DNA of 64,000 nt from Acanthosoma haemorrhoidale (Eukaryota; Arthropoda; Insecta; Hemiptera; Acanthosomatidae), in contig OV884011.1 in assembly GCA_930367205.1 (NCBI GenBank), positions 89,947,474 to 90,011,473 on the forward strand. The letters run 5' to 3'. A model generated the notes under the pieces. The model had not been told where the DNA came from. It ran no database searches and saw only the letters and a list, made by a program, of their open reading frames with translations. The position numbers were made by a program, and so were the translations under genes. Positions 1 to 12,342 of the stretch are shown in pieces (position 1 is the first letter of the stretch; every line of letters begins with the position of its first letter).

Positions 1-914
1 GTTATTGTTAACTTGAAACAGAGGAAATTTTGAAAAGGAAAACTGAACACGTTTAGATTACACATTTATTGATTACTCAGCTGATTTAGACGATCTAGAA
101 GCAATGCAACATTCTACTGAAGTAGGTCATCCTAAAATTTCTTACTTATCTCATCAAGTATGATAAAAATATAGATTTTTATGAACACCTTAAGGGTCAT
201 TACAGATGGCATACAATTATGTAATTTTAGACTAACCGTCAACAATCTTGGAGTTGAAATCATAAAATGCCAACTTTCCCTTCGGATCTGATTCTTTACC
301 ACCACGAACCCATCTTCTTCAGCAAGCTTACTTGAAGTAGCGATTTCTCCACCCCTTTCCTGATTTGCTAATCTTCATACGATGGATCCCTCACGTGTTA
401 ATCTCCATAGAATTTTATCGATTCTGCGGGCAATATTACTGGCCGAGTGTCTTCTTTGGCAGTCGGTGCACTTGTGGAATTAGAAACAATCCCGAATTTT
501 GTCCGGCTCTATGACATAGAAAGCTTGTAGCAAAATCAGACATCTCTGAAGAAAACGTGCTGGTCTCGGGAGGGTGTAAACACGTTTTTTAATTTTGAGG
601 TGCGAAGTATGAAGGTGGGTCAGTCTATATAAGGTGTAATCGTTAAATTACTGGGTAAAATAGACATAAATCTTAAAGCAGCCACATCTGCTTTAAATTG
701 AGAGTTAATCGTCATCCAAGAGGTTATTTATTTCGTATTCACGAACCCATTCAGTATCCTATACTACCATTATAAAGTGCTTAGAATGTGTTTGATGATA
801 GCAGTGTCCGACATGTACCATCTTAGATCTTTCTCAAAACGTGCGGAAAATACCAGAACTGCTCTATCTGAGCACGTTTAGTAATGGATAGACGAATGAT
901 GTTTTTAGAAAACA
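1..914. other. Unassigned A+T-rich sequence
   Basis: No intact reading frame or RNA gene is visible. Minus-strand translation at about 300-600 gives short protein-like stretches broken by stops; I could not match them to a family. This lies 3' of the reverse-transcriptase relic that follows, so it may be old retroelement DNA. Confidence 0.4.
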
Positions 915-1085
915 AAACACCTTCTGTCCCTCCACAGCTTTACTTATATATAACAGAACGGGGAAAGAAGTTAATTGGTATCCAATCCGGCAATTTCACA
1001 TTACCATAAGCAGGAACCCTTGACTATGATGCCTAGTCCATCGAAAACGTTCGAATGCAAAGCTGTGGAGAGACAGAAGGTGTTT
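915..1085. repeat. Inverted repeat with 29-bp arms
   Basis: The left arm (915-943) and right arm (1057-1085) are reverse complements over 29 bases with two mismatches; both contain CTCCACAGCTTT in the left-arm sense. The loop is 113 bases. A transcript from either strand would fold into a hairpin of about 171 nt. No target-site duplication was identified, so it could be a small foldback element, the ends of a tiny DNA transposon, or a chance-preserved duplication. Confidence 0.7.
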
Positions 1086-1299
1086 CATTTCTTAGTATAC
1101 ACACACCATTAACAATGACGATTTTACGATAAAACATTAATGAAAATAACTTGAAGTTGTGGGAAGCTTCATCGTCAAGCTGATCGTCCTGAGCATTTCA
1201 TATATCTTACTTTTAATTTGGTCCTTTCATTTTGCCAGAAGTTAAGCGCAACTGCTTCTTTAGAGATGCTAATTATTCCTGGATGGAATATACTCTATG

Positions 1300-1505
1300 A
1301 TGGGTTCTCCTGTTTTCCAGTGATTGTTCATCGTACTCTATGCACATGTATATTTTACGTACATGTAAACTCCGATTGATGTTCTTGTTATGTGTTATGA
1401 ATCGGGTCATGGATTTTAAAGGCTTTTTTGCAGAAGCTGAGGTATAAGCGACGCGACCGTAATCCAGTTATGATATAAGCACTGCTTGGTGTATTTGGGA
1501 TAGGA
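1300..1505 (-). pseudogene. Decayed non-LTR reverse transcriptase, thumb region
   Basis: Reading the minus strand, one frame gives IHQAVLIS, a stop, then LDYGRVAYTSASAKK (about 1423-1491). After a frameshift comes KAFKIHDPIHNT, and further on YDEQSLENRR (about 1303-1334). This order resembles the segment after the palm domain in R1/Jockey-type elements, where a (K)LDYG(S/C)xxYxSA motif is followed by LDPIHNxGxR and then a Sx(Y/H)VExxExxLExRR-like motif. The internal stop, frameshift and missing GAFRSSP block show it is dead. The family assignment is by remembered motif, and the finer clade is unknown. Nothing upstream of it is recognisable as fingers or palm. Confidence 0.45.
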
Positions 1506-3131
1506 AAAACCGGTTACTACTTATGTACAATTGCTGAGAATATTGGTTGTAGCCGTTTTTTTTTTCTTTCTTTTTATAGTATTTGTTTTTAAATCTTTCA
1601 TTCGGTCTAACCTTGAGACCATGAACCTTGTGCTATATACAAAATTAATGAGTCTATAGTAGACAATATCTACAAAAGAGAAATCGAAATCGGTATAGAA
1701 CCCATAGTCAGCTACTTTGACGAGAGAACAAGCCAATCTTCCAAGGAATCGTTCTTTGTCAATATGGTATATTTTCTTATTCTTAGTACGAGTTGAACCA
1801 TTTTGATTTCATAAGCCGTTTCTATACGGTATTTTCATATGCTTAAGGTTTACTTTATGATACTTTTGCTATGGTCAAGTTGTATAATCAATCCCAGTTT
1901 GTCAATTTTACTCCGGAACGTCTAGTAATATTAGCCCTAATATCTAAAAAAAATTGTTATTAGGGTTTCATTGAGGTTTAGCAATGTTTTTATAATCCAC
2001 GTGTTAAAACTAGGATTCTACAATGTAATTACATCGAGTATCCAACTCAGGTACAGGGTATTCCTGGCTTAAGGGAATTTATGAAGACAGACGAGGAAAT
2101 TGGTATTCAGATGAAGATTCTCGGAGGGAGGGGAACGTATGAAATGAAAAAGGGAACGACGAAGAGTGATAAAGAGAAATGAAGACGAGCTTGGGGGGGG
2201 GGGGGAGGATAGAGTCAGGAGCTAGCGATTGAGTATTCTTGTCAGTCTCCGGAAGGGGCTGTCTTCCAAGCGAAGTCTCATCCTGAATGCCTCAAGCGCT
2301 CATGGCACCATTCGAGAAAGCTATTCCTCCCGTGAATACTTGAACTAAAATAAACTACACCTATGACTAAATGAACATATTCATGTAATGCAATATTGCC
2401 TCCTATTTTTTATGCATAATTGTCATTAGATGAGTGTGAATCAAAAGGCGCGATGAATAGGAAACTGAGATGCTCTGTCCCTTCCTCAGATTTAATTTAC
2501 AGAAAAGTATACATAATAATTCAGATCAATGAAACACGCTTAATATTGCTAATATGACAATTAATCAAAAGGCTTGCTTAAGGTTAATTCTAGAAGGAAA
2601 TCACAAACAAAAACTGTTCAAAATGTTAAGAGTCTGTTTATGCAAACCTACCGCAGGAAGTAAGGACAGAGTAGCAAAAAAAATGAAACACGTGAGGAGA
2701 TGGCAGTGGGGGGAACGTAAAATATTTTCTGATGCGTGATAAATATTTGGGTTTATTTGACGGACTACTAAAGCTCTTTATGAGTCCCTTATTACCATTT
2801 TTGGTTACATCAAATCCATATCGTGTCATATAATACATCCAATTCTGGGGTTTTCAACGCATTTATTGCTGATTAATCGTCGACTGTTGATTGCTCTACC
2901 CTAAAAGAAAAAACACAGACATCGAGCTAGTGACGTAATAGTGATACAAGACCTATTTTCAAAAATATTACAAATGCTTGATACAAAAACGAATTTTTCA
3001 AGGAGTAATTTAATAAATTTTTAAAGCAGTAAAAACTATTGTCATAGCTGGAGCAGTCCACAAGCGGGAGAACCCCCATTTCAAAAAGACAATAAACACG
3101 AACAAAATTTATTTATTTAAATTAGCCAATA
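1506..3131. other. Unassigned intergenic or intronic sequence with a G13 tract
   Basis: Nothing gene-like is visible. A run of 13 G at 2193-2205 follows a purine-rich stretch (about 2090-2190). Short frames here look like chance open stretches. Confidence 0.4.
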
Positions 3132-3226
3132 CACAGGTGGTCTGAAAAGTTTCCGACCTCAACATGAAGATGATAATAAAATAAATAAAAGGTTTGTTAG
3201 GTCGATAACTTTTCAGACCACCCTCG
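3132..3226. mobile_element. Mariner-type MITE, complete 95-bp copy
   Basis: The left end (CACAGGTGGTCTGAAAAGTT) and right end, in reverse complement (CGAGGGTGGTCTGAAAAGTT), form terminal inverted repeats of about 28 bp that continue into CCGACCT/TCGACCT. TA dinucleotides flank both ends (3130-3131 and 3227-3228), as expected for the TA target site of Tc1/mariner elements. The 40-odd internal bases have no coding capacity, so transposition would need a transposase in trans. A second, damaged copy lies at 29977-30055. Confidence 0.85.
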
Positions 3227-3228
3227 TA

Positions 3229-6145
3229 GGGACATTGACGTGACGATTTTGTAAAATGGAAATGAAGCCTTGAAAGAATGAACTAGAAATATTTTAGATG
3301 TATTACCTTTGTAGTAATAAAGTATTCTAAGCTTTGGTTTATATTTCTGAGTTTCTTGGTTTGCTAAGTGAATTTAGTTTATTATTATTATATACCTCTT
3401 CAGGGAATATTAGTTATAGAATAGTTAGCACTATAATTTACTTACAAGATATATCCGAGATAGATCCGAAATGTTGCAAAAAAACTACATACACCTTTTA
3501 ATCATAATCTTGATTTTCCCAATGCAGAATAAGCAATATATATTTTTCAAATATAACACAGTAAGTTATCATAGCTGCCTTAAAATCGTTTTTGTAGCCC
3601 TCTCTTTATGAAGCAATAGATAATGAAGGAAGCAAGTCTCGATTAATGAATTTCTAAAAATTAACTAAGTAGTGAAAAGAATTATTTTACTCACCAATGG
3701 GTAGAAACGCTAAATCAATAAATAAAGTTTACTAATAATTAATAGATTATGTTTCCCTAGCAAGTGAGATACATGATATAGGTAATCGTTAAATCTAATG
3801 GAGTCACAGCAGGGTTTATTGACACGACACGGCGTTGTCCGTGACCAACTTTCCAATCACATTAAGTCACATACATTATAAATAACCGACCGAGTTATGC
3901 ATTTAAGCAACGCTTTTACTTCGCCAATGTTCACTTGAGCATCAATCATTCAGACCATTTGACATTGTTAAAAGGATCACATTTAAAAACTATAAAAGAT
4001 TTATCTCACTACTAAGTTGGTTAAGGGTGGTATGAAAGAAAAATAGGAAAGGAATAAATCACAATAATCAAATATGTACCCTAATCTACCTGTAGCTGAC
4101 ATATTTTTTCGATTTCACAAAAAAAAAAATATAAAATATTCGATGTCGCATGCGATTTCATTTTAGATGTCACTAAATATTTTAAAATATTAGGAGGTGG
4201 ACTTAAGAAGTAATAAGCATCCTTTATTTAAAATAAATATTATTAAATAGTACTTTTACTTGTTAGATAACAAGCTTAAATAACGTTATTGGAGATCTAA
4301 AGCTAGTTTTGACTTCATACCGACCATTTATTTCTAAACCAATGAAATATTTTTAATTGTATGATGGTCATTGGAGCTTCAAATATTTATTATGGCTTTT
4401 TCAGAGGAATGCCTATACATGATTCTGTCTAAAAACATGATACATAGGAAATCGTGGAATCCAAGTATACGCAGTTGGAACATATAAGCTGGTGAATAAG
4501 TTCTGAAATAACGAAAAGGTTGAAAGAACTTTTCTGGTACAGACAGACCTGACAGCGCAAAGTTGTTCATTTCTCATATCAAGAGTGCGAGTACTCTGTT
4601 TTTATTTTCAATTTCTATTCACCAATAAACTCAAAAAAATTTAAATTAGGAGTTCTGTGTACGTGAATTCGCCATCACTCGAGCGAAAGCAGGCCAAGCA
4701 TAACTGGAAAACCGCTGTTCAATATAATCAGCTGTCAAACAAACAAATCGTTCCAAATAGTAATTGTAAATGGAACACGACCGTTCCATGCGACCATTAA
4801 GATCGGAGATAGCAATATCAACCCGCAATTACAAAATGTATCCATCAGATGGATATTTCGTTGATGACGTTTTTTTATTACGATGAATTTCAAGATAAGG
4901 CGTAATAACAGGGATTTCTTTTCTTTTTTTTTTTGAGACGAAAGGAAAGTAACAACAGTTTTGGATCGATTCTAGTCAAGATATGTCAGCTCAAAACATA
5001 GAAGACAACTCTACATACACACTGTAAAACTGATTTTACAGAATTAGTTTTATAATTGTTAGTCAATGGACAAAAGATTTATGACAGCCGGAGTACGAGT
5101 CATTTGGTTTCTTTCAAACCGCTCTTTCGACTACACTTACCAGTTAACGTATCCACTATAAGAATTTTGATTTATTCCCCAACCACATTTCCATTATAAT
5201 AATATTATTAATAATAATTAGTTTAGGGTGTTTCCCTAAATCCCTCACGTGTCTGTTTTACACTTACCCTTATAATTATTACAATTTATACCACATTGAT
5301 TACCACTACTAATATACTTATCACTAATTATTTTACATATTTTAAACTATATTCTATTGTAATTATCTTACTACTTACTTGTAACCACAGAACCCATTAG
5401 TGTATTTTCGAACATACCTAGAAAAGAAAAAAATGTAAGCATAATGTAAAACCACATCTTAAGACTAAATTTATTATTGACTTAATTCTTTCGCTCGTAA
5501 TTAATGAATTAAAAAAAGGCATTACTTTAATGTTTTAGTTGCTTTAATTCTTGGAATGTTTATAATTTACACTTTTTTTTGCACTCATGTCCAATCAACG
5601 GGTGCAATTGGCGGAAATCAGCTTAACAGCAATATCTTTTTATTGCTGATTTTACGAGCCACGTGGCAATTAAAAAATATTATGCACTACTGTATATAAA
5701 TTCGTTACATCCAGGTTTCAGGTAGCATCATGACTTCAAAAGTGATAAAAATTAAACAATAAATAACTTTGTGGAGTCATTGACGTTAATAACGTAATAT
5801 TTGAATTTGAGTACTGATACCTTTTGGTTTGGAATTCTCACAGGAAAAAAGATTTACTTTTATATGAGTTAGTAATCAAATAAGTAATCAAGATTAATAC
5901 AAGTTGTTCTCTTTGGAGGGGAGGGGGCGTTGCTTTCCCGTGGGGACGCTCTCCAAACAAGAGTAGAAACAGCATTATTAGGGAGGAACCCCAGAACTGT
6001 AAGGCTCACATTTCCACGTGTTTCAAAGAGAGAAGTGGAACTCCCGATGTACTTCCTTAACAATTTTCTCGTGTTTTTCTCAAAGATTAGGGATAGACTG
6101 GGGGCCACATGAATCTCCTCCGATTACTGAATAGAGGAGTTGATA
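3229..6145. other. Unassigned A+T-rich sequence
   Basis: No recognisable gene. A compact hairpin is visible at 5616-5652: AAATCAGC and GCTGATTT flank a nested CAGCAATA/TATTGCTG stem with a 6-nt loop. A minus-strand frame at 4646-4828 is open but matches nothing I know. Confidence 0.4.
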
Positions 6146-6262
6146 GGCGGATTCCTAGGAAAACTTCACAAGTTTAGGAAAAGAGATAGCCCCATAATGT
6201 GGTCACTGTGGAGACGAAGACAATGCTGAACACGTCGCACTCCCATTACCTCAGGAACAGAT
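6146..6262 (+). pseudogene. R1-like retrotransposon ORF2 C-terminal zinc-finger relic
   Basis: One plus-strand frame reads GGFLGKLHKFRKRDSP (to 6193). A neighbouring frame then reads CGHCGDEDNAEHVALPLP (6199-6252). Together they resemble the end of ORF2 in R1-type and related non-LTR elements, where G(H/Y)GxFxxYLxxF..x.DSPxC is followed by a CxxCG..DxxEHxLFxCPRW zinc-binding block. Here the two Cys of CGHCG and the His of AEHV remain, but the final Cys of the CP pair is replaced, a stop precedes CGHCG, and the frame shifts by one base after DSP. It is a dead fragment; upstream sequence (5900-6140) may be more of it but is not recognisable. Confidence 0.55.
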
Positions 6263-6453
6263 AACAATGCCAAAAAGCATGTAAAAAAAGAAACCTAAAT
6301 ATTTTACATAGAGATGATTTGAGTACGAAAAATTTTGAGTATGAGAAACTATCTTGTTTAGTGTCATCAGTGAGATGTAAATATCTTAGATTTAGGTAGT
6401 ATTGTCAAACATATGACGCTAATTCTTGACAAAGATCATAAGTTTTAGATATT

Positions 6454-6839
6454 GACCATCCGTCTTCTTACGAAACGAGAGACAACAGTCTTTTAGGTAA
6501 ATAAGGGAATTACAAGTTAAATGATAAATCTTCCGTCTTACGACAAAATGGAGACACTATTGTTGATAGAAGGAAGACTTATGATTTAATTATACTCTTT
6601 CACAACCGTCACTAATGATATATTATAAGTTAAATTATTGAATTTTTGTGTGTTCATTTATTTATATTTTTACAACTCAAATAATGGCAAGTGGGGTCAG
6701 TCAACATGTCAGGTCGGTTTTTAATTTGATAGACATAAGAAGAGATACAAATCATATTAGTATACTTCTTTTATTGATTAGTTAATAGTAGGATTGTAAA
6801 GAGCTACTTATACAAATCATGTCGGACAGTTGTTCTATC
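6454..6839 (+). repeat. Dispersed repeat family X, copy A
   Basis: This segment matches the reverse complement of 12002-12342 over nearly its whole length. Shared landmarks in the same order are CCATCCGTCTTCTTACGAAA, AATAAGGGAATTA, GTGGGGTCAGTCAACATGT, TTTTATTGATTAGTTA and TTATACAAATCA. Copy A carries extra sequence in the middle relative to copy B. I see no coding capacity and no clear terminal repeat. It could be a SINE, a MITE or an internal part of a larger element; the true ends are not determined. Confidence 0.7.
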
Positions 6840-8864
6840 AACAAAACCAGAGTTGTGTAGTGATTATTAATTTCTGTGTATTTAATACGATTATTAATTC
6901 GAAACAACATAATTGCAGTAGTAATCTCGGTGTACAGGATCCTACGAATAATTTTTAATTAAAAGAATTGTTCTAGTAAAAGTATCATAAATATAGTTTT
7001 GTGATATGTGACATTGCAGCACGTGTCAAGTCAAGCGCGGCCATCAGTCTATTTTCTGAAAATTACAAATCCTCATTATGAGCTTTAGTTTATTTAGAGT
7101 GAGTGGGCCAATGGCACTAGGTCAGTGCCCCAGCTTAATTACTCATAATAGCTCATTCAAACCCAAAATGTATTATTAACGGACGGTAACTAACAAAAAA
7201 CTCGCACATTTATTTTTAATCCTATTTGATCTAGGAATAAACAATACTCTTCGAATATTACACTTTATTATTTTTTTTTGCTGTGTATTGTAAGTTTTTT
7301 TTTTTTTAAAGTTTCTTTTCAGTATTTACTATACCATTCAAAAATTGTATTATCGAATTAAAAAGAGATAATTTATCGATAAATGGTATTAATACCTGAC
7401 CCTATTGGTGCTGTTTATTAGTGGAAGATAAGGACATGTATGACAATTAAACTAGTTCATTATTTTTAATTTTAATTAATTTGTCGCTTCTCTCTAACAC
7501 AGTTAAACGTCACGTTTTAGAACACTAGAACGAATAAAAAAAAAACCACTTATTTGAGCCAACATAAATTTAACAAAATAGGTTATGTTTTTTTTTGTTT
7601 ATTTTGACATTCTGTGACTTATCAACAAACGGTCGGGCACAAGTTCCGTCTGCTATCTCGTGAAGGATGATGACTCACCAGTGTTCGTCATATTTGATAT
7701 CTGCTTATGGCATTCCGATCTTTCTGTCATTTATAGACCAGCTAGGACCACTTGAGTATGTAAAATTTTCTGAAGGTTTCTCTGTGGATTTGTGCTAAGG
7801 GGGTCCTAGAGGGTAGTAGAAAAATGTGAATGTGTACGATTTTGTAGGCCATACTTTGTCAACCGTACTCCTTCAAACAACCATAATTCCTATTGGAACT
7901 TTCCACAGAATTGCTACATGCTATGATTTACAATACATCATAAGTGAACCAGTTCGTTTAACAACTCGTCCAAAATTGAGAAGTATGCAATGAAGCCTTC
8001 TGATTCCCGAATTTAATTACGAGCCATAAAGGAATTTTTGACTCCAATCACCAATAATCCATGGATTACTGAGCAATGGTGAGCCAAGGAATGTAGGATA
8101 ATAAGGTCCAAGTAACAATTGGAGAAAAACAAGAAACACATATTCACTTTCTCTGTTCTTAATTTATTGACAATTTTTATAATTTATTGGCTACTCCAGC
8201 ACGCATTTGTGTAACTCAATACGGAAGGCGTTATTTTTTCGGCTGGAGCAGCTTTCAGTTACGCTAGGGTGGTATGAGTGTGAATCGACGGTTTTGTGAT
8301 TTTCTGAGGAATGTACTCTTCGTTGAGGTAGCCTAAATTTGAATAATTTATAAATGCGATCTTTGCAATCCTTGCATTTTTTCATATTAATGTTTGGGCT
8401 GCTGCCAGTGAAAAAAGGACCCTAGCATCAAAAGAGCAAATGATTCTGGGGATGTTTACACTAAAGCCCAGCTGCTGGCAGAAATATCAGTGGCGCTGTT
8501 CGTCTGCAGAGGTACCCTGTTTACCACACTGACGGGTTCAGGCCTGCTCTACCTTCTGGAATTTTAGGCATGATGGACCAAAACCATCAGAAGAAATTGC
8601 TAAGGCTTGCTTTCTCTTCTCTGACTGGTAGTACCACATCCCAAAAGTGCATTGATTTCAGGTAAAATTTCTGCAACTGCCATTCTGAGCTGACATGCAG
8701 GAAATTTTTTTTCTTTGGGCAGCCTCTGATATACAATTCGTATTTCGTAAAATAGAGATACGTACCTCCTCCACGCTCAGTCCTCACGTCCGAGTTCAAG
8801 TTACCTCAACTAACTAATTGGGTAATGATAATTACCCACCATCTAATAGATAATCAAGCGATGG
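6840..8864. other. Unassigned sequence
   Basis: A+T-rich with several homopolymer runs (about 7260-7310, 7570-7610). No gene, transposon domain or RNA could be recognised. The 8400-8800 part is less A+T-rich but has no protein similarity I can name. Confidence 0.35.
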
Positions 8865-9720
8865 CCTTGTTGAATGTTGAATGTCGTAGACGGAAACCAA
8901 ACTGGTGTGTAGGAAAAAGGTTTTTGGATTCAACAATTGGAAGTAGACGTTTTTCAAATATTTTTGAGAGGATAGGGAGTAGGCTAATTGGACGGTAAGA
9001 TAAAGATGAAGGGTGGTTTAGGTTTGGCGAATAGGACAATAAGGGAATGTTTCCCGAGGAGAGGAAAGTGTGTCGTACGGATAATCCAATTACAAATGTA
9101 GGTTAGGAAGTTTATGGCTTTAGGAGGAAGTTTTTTGAGAATTTGAGTCGAAAGGAGATCATATCTAGGGGATTTTCGGTAAGGCACGTTTTTTAAACGA
9201 TTACGAAGGACTTCAGAGGGATTAACGGCTTTGGATGGAAGAGAGAGAGGGATAGGTGAAGTGAGGAAATCTTCAACAGTTGTGCCGTGAGTATGGTTTT
9301 GATGAAAAAGGTGAGGTATAAAAGTATGGGAAAGGTGCAGAGCTCCGAAGTATCCCTATCCGAAGCCACCCAGGACCCATCATCACGACGGAGTGGGCGT
9401 GGAACAGGATGATATTTTAAGATTTTTTCAGTTACATTCTACACAGAGTTATCCCTGGTAGACAGATAGGAGATGTGGGAATTAAAACGATCAACCCTAT
9501 CAAAACGATAGGATGCCGATTGCCACTTTACCAATCTGCAGTACTGTGTAGGAGCGACGATCAGCAAGATATCAGGATCTTTGTTGCACTGTTCTGGAGC
9601 AGCGTTTGGATTGGATTAGGTCTTTGAGATGCTTAGGTAAAGGATATTAATTATGAATTTTTGGATGACGGTGGGGTGACGATGCCTCCCAGGCCGACCT
9701 CTGGACCAGAGTAGTGAAAG
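8865..9720 (-). pseudogene. Jockey retrotransposon fragment J1 (linker and N-terminal RT)
   Basis: On the minus strand this covers the endonuclease-RT linker and the first RT blocks, and matches J2 (16709-18576) where they overlap. Recognisable pieces from 5' to 3': HLKDLIQSKR, KWQSASYRFDRVDRFNSH, DDGSWVASD, PYRKSPRYDLLSTQIL, LPPKAINFLTYICN, IIRTTHFPLLGKHSLIVLFAKP, YRPISLLPILSKIFEK and PTHQFGFRLRHST. A TAG replaces the Trp expected in NSVW, there is a frameshift near 9010-9040, and the copy stops before the palm catalytic block, so it is inactive. It reaches further 5' than J2, so it supplies the best view of this family's linker region. The 3' half of the element is missing at 8865. Confidence 0.85.
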
Positions 9721-12001
9721 AATGCAATGCATCTTCTAGGATTTTGAGAAACTAACCTTTTTGTAAAAATCTGTAGTAAAAATCCCTTATTTGATTACAA
9801 TTATTTTTCTTAGTTCTTGTGTTTAATTTAAATTTAAATTAATGGATGAGAGTTTGCTTTGCAAATTGATATATAACATTGTAGATAGTCAAGACATTTT
9901 ATGTATTATTATTAAAACCCCGCAATCAACACTAACGACAATAAGTTGGATTTTATAACATTTTTTAATAATCCGATAATGCTCCTAACTGTGATTAAAT
10001 AAATCTGTATGCTTAGAGACAGGAATTGGCAACCTCAAAAGATAAAAAATGCCATAAACTGTAAATTTTTTTTATGAAGAACACTTCTGCAAACTGACAG
10101 AATCACTTTAGTATATTTAACACTATAGATTAATAAAACTCAAAACAATATGCATTACTTACATTGAAGCGATGAGTCGGGATCACGGTAATAAGCCATT
10201 TTGATAGTTACCATGCAAGATACGCTGTAATATCTTTAATTCCATTCCTTAGCAACCTCGAAAGTCTAAAAGAACTGGACTACATCATAAAGTTAATAAT
10301 TGAACGTTTGCCATATATCTCCTGTTTTTGGTCATTCCAGTACAACTTTATTATTATGCAAAATACTAGAGAATTTTGAACAACGATAGAAACCTAAGAG
10401 AGAAGTCAATAAATTAGCGTTATATATGTATTATTTAATCATACCATACATATTTAATGAAATCCCTTTGGTGTATTTAGTTGATAATAAAGAGGAATCT
10501 CGAGAGCCCGAACTTGGGTATCCCAACACTCCAGTTTTTTTTAATAGGTATGTATTCGCTTTATTGCTCCGAATATAAAAGTTGTTGAATAAATTAAGAT
10601 TCCCGGAAACCCATACCTATTTTCAGATCGGCTGGGTCAGGCCTTTTCCGAGAATTTTCTTGTTTATATTTTCCAACTCTTGCCTTCATACTCTAAAAAC
10701 AAAGCTCTTAAATTTCCGTCTCCTACTTGGCAGTGATAATTACGCTTCGTGGATATAAAAAAAAAAAAAAGTGAACAGAACAAAATATAATATAGACGAT
10801 CAGTAATTTGAAAAATAGAGAAAAAATGCCACAGAGATGAATTCTCATTTGACTAAATAAATAAATTCTATAGTGAAGGAGAGCGAAGAAGAGATGATCA
10901 ATTGGATTGAATGAAGCGAAGTTCTCAGAACGGAGGAGGAAATCGTATTTTGAAAAACAAATTAAGAAAAAGGAAATTTCAAGCAGTGCATCACATCAAA
11001 TGGGCTATGTCGTATGATTTGGAATGGCAGTTGGACTTATTTCTTTAGTTGCACCGAGAAAAGGCATTATAATTTTAAGTATATCAAAACAAAAAACTAT
11101 TTAATAAAAGTTATTTTAAGAAAGGATACTTAAAAAAGGACGTTCACATATGTATACTGAAATTTGGTTTGTTCAAGCTTTAGTCTCTTCAAAATATTCT
11201 TTAATTGACAATATATCATTTAATAGTCAACTTTTCGCATGGTCAGACATAGAATCTTTCGCAGATACTAAAGATTGAACAACATGAATTGAAGATAAGT
11301 TCTCTGGGTATGGTACGCAGATAGCAAAGAATCGAACAACCGTTACGACTGGTAACTGTTTAAAAAAATAAATACACATTTTCAATTTTAATGCAATGCG
11401 AATCAGTCGCACTATAATACCATTAACACATACATTAGTCTAATTAAAAATATATATCCTAATCCACTAATAGCTTCATACTTCTTAATTACGATTTAAT
11501 TAAGTAAGTCGATCTAAAACGTAGTAATATATATTTACTTTTATGAGTCCAACTACTGAAAATAACAATAATACAAAGGAAAAAACAAAACAATAAACAA
11601 CACTTATAGATTCATAAGTCTATATCTTGAAATGTTTTTATGTCTCATGTAACTTGCGGCTTCTCATAGGTAATCTCATAACCAGCTCTTTAACACGGTT
11701 ATTTATATGAAATAGTAGATTTCTAATGAACAATGATTGAGGATCACCTGCACCACTTTAATTTGAAAGGTTTTTAGTCGCTTGATTAGTGTATTTGAAT
11801 ATTGAAGAACTAGTTAGGGCTTTTTGAATGTGGTGGAACACATGGATCTCTGGAAGGACTTACTACTGGAACTATGATGACGATACCAGCTTTAATCGTC
11901 ATATTAAGTTCACAGAAAAATCATTAATCAACACTTATAATATTATAATTATAATATAAGCATCACTTATACTTAATCAACATGAAGTATCACTAATAAT
12001 A
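9721..12001. other. Unassigned A+T-rich sequence
   Basis: No gene or repeat match was found within the window. A minus-strand frame at 11227-11412 is open but not recognisable. Confidence 0.35.
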
Positions 12002-12342
12002 ACAAGACAACTCTATCTAATTGTATGGCGTGATTTGTATAAATAACCCTATGCAATCAGACTACTAACTAATCAATAAAAAAAAGACTCTAATATGGTT
12101 AAAAACCGACATCACATGTTGACTGACCCCACTTGTCATCCTTTGAGTTGTAAAAATAAAAATAAATCAACAAAAAATTCAATAATTTAACTTCCGTGTT
12201 AATAATTTATGTGTTCCGTCTCTCTTCAATGTTGTCTCCATATTGTGGAAAGACGGAATATTCATTATTTAACTTGTAATAGCCTTATTTAGATAATTCC
12301 CTTATTTATCTAAACGACTGTTTCGTAAGAAGACGGATGGCC
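12002..12342 (-). repeat. Dispersed repeat family X, copy B
   Basis: Reverse-complement partner of 6454-6839 with the landmarks listed there. It begins, in its own sense, with CCATCCGTCTTCTTACG and ends near the stretch corresponding to TTATACAAATCA plus a GTTGT tract. Many substitutions and indels separate the two copies, so both are old. No target duplication was identified. Confidence 0.7.

Noticed and set aside
250..600. Possible RNase H or gag-like pieces on the minus strand 3' of the RT relic
   Set aside because: Stops interrupt every frame and no catalytic pattern can be traced.
4646..4828. Minus-strand frame with a vaguely hAT-like segment
   Set aside because: The similarity to hAT transposase rests on a few aromatic residues; catalytic and dimerisation motifs are absent.
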